Positions 1-4,683 of a DNA stretch of 6,551 bases are shown here, piece by piece. This DNA is from Spirochaetales bacterium (GTDB taxonomy: Bacteria > Spirochaetota > Spirochaetia > Sphaerochaetales > Sphaerochaetaceae). A program made the translations under genes and the position numbers. The number at the start of each line of letters is the position of its first letter. Position 1 is the stretch's first letter. The stretch lies in the NCBI GenBank assembly GCA_022785155.1, contig JALFRH010000217.1, positions 1-6,551 of the forward strand. Direction: 5' to 3'. The notes below the pieces were generated by a model that saw nothing but the letters and a program-made list of their open reading frames with translations, was not told where the DNA came from and did not search any database.

Positions 1-737
1 GCTGTGCGGTTGAAGATATCATCGGCACTTCCCATCTCTATTATTCTTCCTGCATACATTACGGCAACGTCATCACAGACTTCAGCCACAATACCCAAGT
101 CATGGGTAATCAGGAGCATAGACATATGGTTGTTGTCTATAAGTTCCTTTATAAGTGTCAGAACCTGTGCCTGGATCGTTACATCGAGGGCTGTCGTGGG
201 CTCGTCGGCAATAAGGAACTGCGGCTTACATGCAAGGGCGATGGCTATGACGACTCTCTGCTTCATTCCACCGGAAAGCTGGTGAGGATAGTCATTGGCA
301 CGGGAAGCCGAGATACCTACCATCTCCAGCATTTCCTTTGCCTTTTTCATTGCCTCTTCCTTAGAAATTTCATTGTGGAGACGAAGGCTTTCTGCAATCT
401 GGTCACCGATGGTGATGACAGGATTCAATGCCGTCATAGGATCCTGGAAGATCATAGCCACATCGTTTCCCCTCATTTCCTTCAGTTCCGTTTCACTCAT
501 TGCAAGAACATTTCTACCTTCCAGCATAATGGAACCGCCACCGATTACTCCAGGTGGGTCTGGAATAAGGTTGAGGATACTCATGGCTGTAGTGGTCTTA
601 CCCGCTCCTGTTTCACCCACCAAGCCCAAGGTCTTTTCCTTTCCAACAGAGAATGAGACGCCGTTTACAGCCCTTACTATTCCGTCGTCAGTTTCATATC
701 TGACTTCCAGATCTTTGATTTCCAAAACGTTTTCCAT
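1..737 (-). CDS. dppD: Peptide-type ABC transporter ATP-binding protein (DppD/OppD family), 3' end outside window
   Basis: This is the cytoplasmic ATPase of a peptide/nickel-class ABC importer; it powers transport through the two upstream permeases. The first 245 codons are visible and the C-terminus runs off the left edge. The family is usually about 320-340 residues, so roughly three quarters is present. Motifs occur in order: Walker A GETGAGKT at residues 41-48, Q-loop IFQDPMTALNP at 96-106 (Gln98), signature LSGGM at 154-158, Walker B FLIADE at 174-179, D-loop ALD at 183-185, and the switch histidine in LLITHDLG (His212). All catalytic residues are intact. The ATG at 737-735 is chosen because TAGGAGG lies 6 bases upstream; that Shine-Dalgarno sequence contains the TAG stop of the preceding permease gene, so translational coupling is likely. 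The D-type assignment rests on gene order and motif style. Whether the substrate is a dipeptide, oligopeptide or another solute cannot be read from this subunit. Confidence 0.95.
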   Translation of the reverse strand, partial: MENVLEIKDLEVRYETDDGIVRAVNGVSFSVGKEKTLGLVGETGAGKTTTAMSILNLIPDPPGVIGGGSIMLEGRNVLAMSETELKEMRGNDVAMIFQDPMTALNPVITIGDQIAESLRLHNEISKEEAMKKAKEMLEMVGISASRANDYPHQLSGGMKQRVVIAIALACKPQFLIADEPTTALDVTIQAQVLTLIKELIDNNHMSMLLITHDLGIVAEVCDDVAVMYAGRIIEMGSADDIFNRT

Positions 738-747
738 CTCTATCCTC

Positions 748-1638
748 CTATTTCTTCAACTTCGGATCCATGGCGTCTCTCAGTCCGTCACCAAGAAGGT
801 TCAAAGCGAGAACAGTGAACATAATGGCAAGGCCAGGGAAAAGACACATCCAACCGGAAGAACGGATATATGATCTACCATCGGAGAGCATGGCACCCCA
901 CTCCGGAGTAGGAGGTGTGATTCCTACACCCAGGAAGCTTAGGGAGGAAGCCGAGATGATGTTGGATCCTACTCTAAGTGTCGTCTGTACGATAATAGGG
1001 CTGAGACAGTTGGGAATGATATGCTTGAGGATTATCTTCCAAGTAGGAAGTCCGATGGCATATCCTGACTCAACGTATTCCATATCCCTTACCGTCATTA
1101 TTGAAGCTCTTGCGATTCTTGCAAAGCCTGCAAAGGAACCGAGGGCCATGGCAATAAGAAGGCTGGCCATACTGGTTCCCAACAAAGATACTACGACTAC
1201 AGCCAACATGATGTATGGAATGGAGTAGAAAATATCTGTGAATCTCATGATGATGTTATCTACAGCACCACCATAGTAACCTGCAATGGCTCCGAAGAAG
1301 AGACCTACGGCAAGACCAAGTGCCGTTGCTCCGAAGCTGAGGACCAAGGAGTATTTGGCTCCATACAATACACGTTTGAAAATATCACGGCCCATGTTAT
1401 CTGTACCGAAAGGGTGCTCCCATGATGGAGGAAGGAACCTATCCTTGGTCATGGCGATGATATCTTTATCATAATCGAAAATGAAACTGGCTACGATTGT
1501 GGCTAAAACAAGAAGCAAAAGGAAGGCGATACCAAACATGGCACCCTTGTTTTTCTTTAGTCTTCTCCATGTTTCCTGAGCCATTGAACGGCCAGTATAT
1601 ACTTCTTCATTAGCTATATCAGCGTTTTTTACATTCAT
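748..1638 (-). CDS. dppC: Peptide-type ABC transporter permease, DppC/OppC family
   Basis: This is a 296-residue inner-membrane permease that pairs with the DppB-like protein to form the import channel. The N-terminal cytoplasmic stretch (1-31) leads into a first membrane segment at about 33-54. It is followed by the family hallmark HPFGTDNMGRDIFKRVLYG (75-93) and further membrane segments near 97-121, 136-156, 157-173, 214-236 and 264-283. The EAA-type cytoplasmic loop that contacts the ATPase lies at about 188-210, around YVESGYAIGLPTWKIILKH. The C-terminal signature LSFLGVG and the PTPEWGAMLSDGR segment (233-255) are typical of DppC/OppC. Length is normal for the family. The ATG at 1638-1636 has AAAGGG 7 bases upstream, inside the last codons of dppB, with only 3 bases between the two genes. 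The TAG stop lies within the ribosome binding site of dppD. No defects are seen. Confidence 0.95.
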   Translation of the reverse strand: MNVKNADIANEEVYTGRSMAQETWRRLKKNKGAMFGIAFLLLLVLATIVASFIFDYDKDIIAMTKDRFLPPSWEHPFGTDNMGRDIFKRVLYGAKYSLVLSFGATALGLAVGLFFGAIAGYYGGAVDNIIMRFTDIFYSIPYIMLAVVVVSLLGTSMASLLIAMALGSFAGFARIARASIMTVRDMEYVESGYAIGLPTWKIILKHIIPNCLSPIIVQTTLRVGSNIISASSLSFLGVGITPPTPEWGAMLSDGRSYIRSSGWMCLFPGLAIMFTVLALNLLGDGLRDAMDPKLKK

Positions 1639-1641
1639 ATA

Positions 1642-2577
1642 TCAACCCTTTCCTGAGTACTGTGCCTTAATTCTTGGGTCACAGAAGGCATAAATGATGT
1701 CTACTGCCAGATTAATCAAAGCCATGAGTACACAGCAGAGAATAATGGATCCTGTCACCATAGGAGTGTCACGCTTGTTGATTGAGTCCACGACAAGTCT
1801 TCCGATTCCTGGCCAACCGAATACAGTTTCCGCCAAAGCGGAACCCGTCATGACGAAGGAGAACTGCATACCTATGGCTGTTACAATAGGAATCATTGCG
1901 TTTCTAAGGCCATGGTTATAGATTACTCTTCTCTTTGAGCACCCCTTTGCCTTGGCAGTGGTCATATAGTCTTGTCTCAAAACATCCAGCATGGCGCTTC
2001 TAGTAGTCCTTGTAAGAAGAGCTGCAAGGCTCAAGCCTACTGTAGCTGCAGGAAGAATCAAATACTTGACGCCTCCTGTACCGCCGCTTGGAAGCCAACC
2101 GAGCTTAAGGGAGAAGAGAATGATCAACATAAGGCCTAGCCAGAAGTTAGGCATCGATACACCGAAGAGAGCCACTACGGTTGCTGCAGTATCTTTCCAG
2201 GTATTCTCATGAAGGGCTGTATAGATTCCCAAAGGAACAGCAATTATACAGGCAAAAATAAGTGCAGTGCCTCCAAGAATCAGAGTCATATGACATCTAC
2301 CCATAAAGGTCTTGAAAACGTCCTGGCCACTGATATAGGAACTACCCATATCACCTTTTAGTATTCCTCCGATATATCGGAAGTATCTCACCAAGAATGG
2401 ATCGTTGAATCCCATCTCTTCCCTCAAGGCTTCCCTCTGCTCAACAGAGGCGTTTTCTGGAAGAATCTGATTCACAGGGTCTCCTCCTGCCAAATCCATA
2501 GCCCAGAAAATAAGGAAGGATGTGACAAGAAGGGTCGGGATCATTATCACTAATCTTTTGAGGATATATTTCAGCAT
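1642..2577 (-). CDS. dppB: Peptide-type ABC transporter permease, DppB/OppB family
   Basis: This is the first inner-membrane permease of the importer, 311 residues. It begins MLKYILKRLVIMIPTLLVTS, the usual DppB start, with the first membrane segment at about 8-28. The periplasmic region carries GDMGSSY (75-81). Further membrane segments lie near 97-121, 131-157, 172-192, 230-250 and 273-299. The EAA-type loop is at about 203-227 (YMTTAKAKGCSKRRVIYNHG). It is followed by the family motif VFGWPGIGRL (252-261) and a C-terminal YAFCDPRIK. The frame stays open 15 codons further upstream to a GTG at 2622. I prefer the ATG at 2577-2575 because GGAG sits 8 bases before it, the protein then starts as the family does, and the longer version would translate through a strong hairpin. 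The gene follows dppA by 68 bases and precedes dppC by 3. Confidence 0.95.
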   Translation of the reverse strand: MLKYILKRLVIMIPTLLVTSFLIFWAMDLAGGDPVNQILPENASVEQREALREEMGFNDPFLVRYFRYIGGILKGDMGSSYISGQDVFKTFMGRCHMTLILGGTALIFACIIAVPLGIYTALHENTWKDTAATVVALFGVSMPNFWLGLMLIILFSLKLGWLPSGGTGGVKYLILPAATVGLSLAALLTRTTRSAMLDVLRQDYMTTAKAKGCSKRRVIYNHGLRNAMIPIVTAIGMQFSFVMTGSALAETVFGWPGIGRLVVDSINKRDTPMVTGSIILCCVLMALINLAVDIIYAFCDPRIKAQYSGKG

Positions 2578-2585
2578 ACTATCCG

Positions 2586-2589
2586 CTCC
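2586..2589 (-). promoter_or_regulatory. Ribosome binding site deciding the dppB start
   Basis: GGAG on the minus strand is separated by 8 bases from the ATG at 2577-2575. It favours this ATG over the upstream in-frame GTG at 2622. It lies directly after the intergenic hairpin at 2596-2624 and its U-rich tail, so folding of the leader could affect access to it. Confidence 0.7.
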
Positions 2590-2595
2590 AAATAA

Positions 2596-2624
2596 AGGTA
2601 GACGGATGCATGCATCCGTCACCT
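2596..2624 (-). repeat. Intergenic stem-loop between dppA and dppB
   Basis: A perfect 20-base palindrome (GACGGATGC-AT-GCATCCGTC) occupies 2601-2620. AGGT/ACCT arms extend it across one bulged base, spanning 2596-2624. As minus-strand RNA it can fold into an 8 bp stem with a CAUG loop plus a 4 bp lower stem. It is followed by UUUAUUU and then the dppB Shine-Dalgarno site. It begins 21 bases after the dppA stop codon. Hairpins after the binding-protein gene commonly stabilise its mRNA or partly terminate transcription, so that binding protein exceeds permease. The interrupted U-tract suggests a leaky rather than a full terminator. The structure is seen in the sequence; its function is inferred. 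Confidence 0.7.
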
Positions 2625-2645
2625 ATTCCATTATTACACAACTAA

Positions 2646-4205
2646 TTATTTCTCAACATATGCGTGTGACCAGTCATGGGCGCCACCACCGTTGATGTAT
2701 GCACCCTTCAGGCCCTTGTTATATGCGATTACGAGATCTGGAACATAGAGTGGAACCTGTGGAACAAGTTCGACAAAGTAGTTCTGGAGCTCCTGGCTGT
2801 ACTGGAGTCTCAGATCCTGATCCTTCTCTGTGAGAACCTTGTCAGCCATTTCGTCAACATATGCATCGGAAAGCTGGTGATAGTTTGTCGGGAAGTCTGT
2901 ATAGAAGAGTTCTCTGTATGTCTCGTCGACTCTTGCACCGATATTCCATCTCCAGAGGAACATCTGCTGATGTCCGTTTGCACACTCAACCTTCAGTGTT
3001 GCCTGATCCATGGACTTGATGGTTACGTTGATGCCGATTTCCTTCAAGTTGGCCTGGATGATTGGAGCGATTGTCTTATATGGGTCGTCTGTTGCTGCAA
3101 CAAGCTCAACTGTAAGCTCACCCGGCTTGTATCCGGCTTCAGCGAGAAGAGCCTTTGCTCTTTCAACATCATAAGCATATCCGCCTTCAACTTCGTCGTT
3201 GTCAAGGAAGGACCATGCACCTCTGTTAAGCACGGATGTCTGCCACTGGCCTCTACCATCGAGGACGATGTCGATGATTGTCTCTTTGTCGATGGCACAG
3301 GAGACAGCCTGTCTCAGCTTCTGGTTGTCGAAAGGAGCCTTGGAGACGTTGAAGCCCATGTAGAAGAGTCTTGTACCGGCTCTTGTGTAGACTTCGATGT
3401 TCTTGTCTTTTTCAAGGAACTGAAGGTCTGTTGTAGGAGGATCGATACATACATCGATTTCACCGTTCTGAAGAGCGATTGCTCTCTGAGATGCTTCAAG
3501 CAGGAACTTGAATGTAATCTCTTCTGCAACTGCCGGTTCTTCTGCTGCATTCCAGTAGTCAGGAGCCTTGGAGAATGTTACATACTGTCCTTCCTTCCAT
3601 TCCTTAAATACATATGGGCCTGATCCAACAAGCCATGGTTCCTTGTTGTTTGGATCTTCATAAGCAGCCTTGGACTGGATTGCAAGAGGATAAGCACCGA
3701 AGGAGTAGATAAGCTCGTTGCTGTATTCAGATGTTGTGATTTCCACTGTATAGTCATCGAGAGCCTTTACGTCTTCGATAAGAGTAAGTGTACCGGATAC
3801 TTTACTTACGTTTGCATCATTGGTTCTTGCCCTGTTGTATGTGAAAACCACGTCTTCAGCTGTAAGAGGTGTACCATTGTTGAAATGGATATTCTTTCTG
3901 AGATGGAATACAAGGTGTGTATCGTCTGTCCATTCCCAGGATTCAGCGATTTCAGGCTTGATTTCATATCCGTTGTTTCCATCTACAAAAATGATTCTTT
4001 CATGGGTGAGGGCGAAACAGTTGTTGTTGATCTGATCGTTCTGCATCATTGGGTTCTGTTCGTTGATTTCCTGAGCAACGCCAATGACAAGATTAGACTT
4101 GATCACTGGACCTGTTGATGAAGAAGAAGTTTCTTCTTTTCCGCCGCCAGCAAAAAGCCCTGTTACGAGTAACAGAACAAGAGCAAATGACAAAGCTTTT
4201 TTCAT
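2646..4205 (-). CDS. dppA: Periplasmic peptide-type ABC transporter substrate-binding protein (SBP_bac_5 family)
   Basis: This is a 519-residue extracytoplasmic solute-binding protein that delivers ligand to the DppBC-like permease. It is synthesised with a signal peptide (MKKALSFALVLLLVTGLFAG, 1-20), probably cleaved after Ala19. There is no cysteine near the cleavage site, so it is not a standard lipoprotein. A Ser/Thr linker (26-31) precedes the mature domain. SBP_bac_5 hallmarks are KPEIAESWEW (83-92), FHLRKNIHFNNGTPLTAEDV (100-119), GSGPYVFKEW (194-203) and FDNQKLRQAVSCAIDKETI (292-310). Length is normal for the family (about 500-540). The ATG at 4205-4203 has GGAGGA 5 bases upstream. 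It is the first gene of the operon, with a promoter candidate at 4248-4275 and a hairpin in the leader. Substrate specificity (dipeptide, oligopeptide, nickel, opine or sugar) cannot be fixed from the sequence, so the symbol denotes family only. Confidence 0.95.
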   Translation of the reverse strand: MKKALSFALVLLLVTGLFAGGGKEETSSSSTGPVIKSNLVIGVAQEINEQNPMMQNDQINNNCFALTHERIIFVDGNNGYEIKPEIAESWEWTDDTHLVFHLRKNIHFNNGTPLTAEDVVFTYNRARTNDANVSKVSGTLTLIEDVKALDDYTVEITTSEYSNELIYSFGAYPLAIQSKAAYEDPNNKEPWLVGSGPYVFKEWKEGQYVTFSKAPDYWNAAEEPAVAEEITFKFLLEASQRAIALQNGEIDVCIDPPTTDLQFLEKDKNIEVYTRAGTRLFYMGFNVSKAPFDNQKLRQAVSCAIDKETIIDIVLDGRGQWQTSVLNRGAWSFLDNDEVEGGYAYDVERAKALLAEAGYKPGELTVELVAATDDPYKTIAPIIQANLKEIGINVTIKSMDQATLKVECANGHQQMFLWRWNIGARVDETYRELFYTDFPTNYHQLSDAYVDEMADKVLTEKDQDLRLQYSQELQNYFVELVPQVPLYVPDLVIAYNKGLKGAYINGGGAHDWSHAYVEK

Positions 4206-4218
4206 TTTGTTCCTCCGT

Positions 4219-4235
4219 TATGGGGGATCCCCATA
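4219..4235 (-). promoter_or_regulatory. Hairpin in the dppA 5' leader
   Basis: TATGGGG and CCCCATA form a perfect 7 bp inverted repeat around a 3-base loop. In the dppA mRNA it ends two bases before the CGGAGGA ribosome binding site. If transcription starts near 4241 as the promoter suggests, the hairpin sits about 6 bases from the 5' end of an approximately 36-base leader. Such hairpins often shield mRNA from 5'-dependent decay or tune ribosome access. The fold is read directly; its role is inferred. Confidence 0.6.
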
Positions 4236-4247
4236 TAAGCTCACAAT

Positions 4248-4275
4248 ATCATAACAGTTTGCCCATTAAAAGCAA
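4248..4275 (-). promoter_or_regulatory. Candidate sigma-70-type promoter for the dpp operon
   Basis: On the minus strand TTGCTT (4275-4270) is followed after 16 bases by TATGAT (4253-4248). The -10 hexamer matches the consensus at five of six positions and is preceded by TGT, giving an extended -10 (TGnTATGAT) that would compensate for the weak -35. The predicted start is near 4241, about 36 bases before the dppA ATG. The upstream DNA is AT-rich. Confidence 0.5.
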
Positions 4276-4298
4276 AAACCTCATAAATTTTCCAGCTA

Positions 4299-4313
4299 TT
4301 TTACCTAGTAAAA
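4299..4313. promoter_or_regulatory. Dyad TTTTAC-CTA-GTAAAA, possible operator upstream of dppA
   Basis: Perfect 6-base inverted arms flank a 3-base spacer, with the centre at 4306. This is about 65 bases upstream of the predicted dppA transcription start, where an activator could bind. I do not recognise it as the site of a known regulator. In an AT-rich region a 6-base dyad can occur by chance. Confidence 0.3.
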
Positions 4314-4471
4314 ATCATCAGGAAGAACAACAAAGGAATAGATTAATGGTAAAAATACTGAAAGACGCAATTTTATCCTAAATTTTTTATGGTTTAATCA
4401 ATTTTGCTTTTTAAAAAACCAGTAAAGATTTTTTGGGCTTAATTAATTATGTTTGTTAAAAATAAAACACC

Positions 4472-4486
4472 GTGTCATTTTGACAC
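4472..4486. promoter_or_regulatory. Dyad GTGTCA-TTT-TGACAC, candidate regulator site upstream of hsp20
   Basis: A perfect 6-3-6 inverted repeat is centred at 4479, about 175 bases upstream of the predicted sigma-54-type start of hsp20. It contains TTTTGAC at 4478-4484, which recurs exactly at 4498-4504, 20 bases away (about two helical turns). Its size and symmetry fit a dimeric regulator. No specific protein is assigned. Confidence 0.4.
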
Positions 4487-4498
4487 TTTTAGAGGCCT

Positions 4499-4524
4499 TT
4501 TGACTGCCCTTGGGTCAAATTGTC
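4499..4524. promoter_or_regulatory. Overlapping TTTGAC / GTCAAA / AATTGTC half-sites upstream of hsp20
   Basis: TTTGAC (4499-4504) and its inverse GTCAAA (4514-4519) are separated by 9 bases. The second arm overlaps an imperfect dyad GGTCAA-A-TTGTCT (4513-4525). That dyad is the inverted counterpart of the perfect dyad at 4547-4559: 4513-4524 matches the reverse complement of 4548-4559 at 11 of 12 positions. These look like related recognition half-sites on both strands. Confidence 0.35.
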
Positions 4525-4545
4525 TCTCCCCCTTCCCCTCCCTTT
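4523..4545. other. 23-base pure pyrimidine tract (G-rich on the minus strand)
   Basis: Every base from 4523 to 4545 is C or T, and G flanks both ends. It includes runs of 5, 4 and 3 C. On the minus strand this reads as G runs of 3, 4 and 5 separated by 1-2 A, with a further GGG about 18 bases on. The tract forms the loop between inverted arms 4513-4524 and 4548-4559. It could favour an unusual DNA structure or simply be a spacer. Confidence 0.6.
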
Positions 4546-4546
4546 G

Positions 4547-4559
4547 GGACAATTTGTCC
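4547..4559. promoter_or_regulatory. Dyad GGACAA-T-TTGTCC, candidate regulator site upstream of hsp20
   Basis: A perfect 6-1-6 inverted repeat is centred at 4553, about 100 bases upstream of the predicted -24/-12 start and about 40-60 bases upstream of the sigma-70-like hexamers. It shares TTTGTC/GACAA half-sites with the element centred at 4519, 34 bases away. Confidence 0.4.
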
Positions 4560-4588
4560 TTAAAGGAGGTTGATTAGGATTTGTTGGT

Positions 4589-4617
4589 TTGTCATATTTT
4601 CTTTTATTATATAAAGT
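4589..4617 (+). promoter_or_regulatory. Candidate sigma-70-type promoter for hsp20
   Basis: TTGTCA (4589-4594, five of six consensus bases) is followed after 17 bases by TAAAGT (4612-4617, four of six). TATTAT at 4605-4610 is a better -10 but lacks a well-spaced -35. Transcription would start near 4624 and give a leader of about 60 bases. It overlaps the sigma-54-like element and could be an alternative or additional promoter. Confidence 0.3.
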
Positions 4618-4627
4618 TAAAATAAAT

Positions 4628-4643
4628 TGGCACGGTGTTTTCA
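4628..4643 (+). promoter_or_regulatory. Candidate sigma-54 (-24/-12) promoter for hsp20
   Basis: TGGCACG-GTGT-TTTCA matches the sigma-54 consensus TGGCACG-N4-TTGCW fully in the -24 block and at four of five positions in the -12 block (TC in place of GC). The GG-N10 spacing is exact and the preceding T also fits the consensus. Transcription would start near 4654, leaving a leader of about 30 bases with the Shine-Dalgarno site at 4671. Upstream dyads centred at 4479, 4519 and 4553 sit where enhancer-binding proteins usually bind. The missing G at -13 is the main weakness. Confidence 0.45.
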
Positions 4644-4670
4644 TGTACATTGGTGTAGCGGAAAACTACA

Positions 4671-4676
4671 AAGGAG
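4671..4676 (+). promoter_or_regulatory. Ribosome binding site deciding the hsp20 start
   Basis: AAGGAG lies 7 bases before the ATG at 4684-4686. It fixes this start over an in-frame TTG at 4627, which has no ribosome binding site and would add 19 residues unlike any Hsp20. Confidence 0.85.
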
Positions 4677-4683
4677 ACATAAA

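Larger units (their letters stand above)
4206..4683. other. Divergent intergenic region between dppA and hsp20
   Basis: This is 478 bases without a convincing gene. The dppA-proximal part (4206-4320) holds the dppA Shine-Dalgarno site, a leader hairpin, a sigma-70-type promoter and a 6-3-6 dyad. The middle (about 4320-4470) is AT-rich with A and T runs and a TTAATTAA palindrome, and I see no clear element in it. The hsp20-proximal part (4472-4683) holds a dense set of dyads, a pure pyrimidine tract, an orphan Shine-Dalgarno-like sequence and two overlapping promoter candidates. Short frames crossing it lack suitable ribosome binding sites or recognisable products. Confidence 0.8.

Noticed and set aside
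102..873. Two overlapping plus-strand open frames of 184 and 192 codons (102-656 and 295-873)
   Set aside because: They lie antisense to dppD and dppC, whose motifs are unambiguous, and their translations show no domain features.
2578..2622. Longer DppB starting at GTG 2622
   Set aside because: Translation would pass through the intergenic hairpin and add 15 residues before the typical MLKYILKR start, which has its own GGAG site.
2676..3623. A 315-codon open frame on the plus strand inside dppA
   Set aside because: It is fully antisense to a well-supported binding-protein gene, its translation is improbably rich in Cys, Val and Leu with no domain I recognise, and no ribosome binding site is evident. 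It is open because codon bias in dppA removes stops from the antisense frame.
4115..4381. An 88-codon plus-strand frame starting inside the dppA signal-peptide region
   Set aside because: It is antisense to the dppA start and promoter, its product is a low-complexity Lys/Gln/Ser mix, and it has no recognisable homology.
4390..4421. TGGTTT...AAACCA inverted repeat as a terminator
   Set aside because: The arms are only 6 bases with a 20-base AT-rich loop, and no gene ends here on either strand.
4480..4508. Perfect -35 hexamer TTGACA at 4480-4485 as a promoter
   Set aside because: No acceptable -10 hexamer occurs 16-18 bases downstream, where the sequence is GC-rich. The hexamer is better explained as part of the dyad.
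4627..4683. N-terminal extension of Hsp20 from a TTG at 4627
   Set aside because: It has no Shine-Dalgarno site, the added residues are unlike Hsp20, and it would start inside the promoter candidate. The ATG at 4684 has AAGGAG at proper spacing.
4620..4683. CIRCE (HrcA) operator upstream of hsp20
   Set aside because: No TTAGCACTC-N9-GAGTGCTAA-like repeat is present; the GGCACGGTG segment lacks the second arm.
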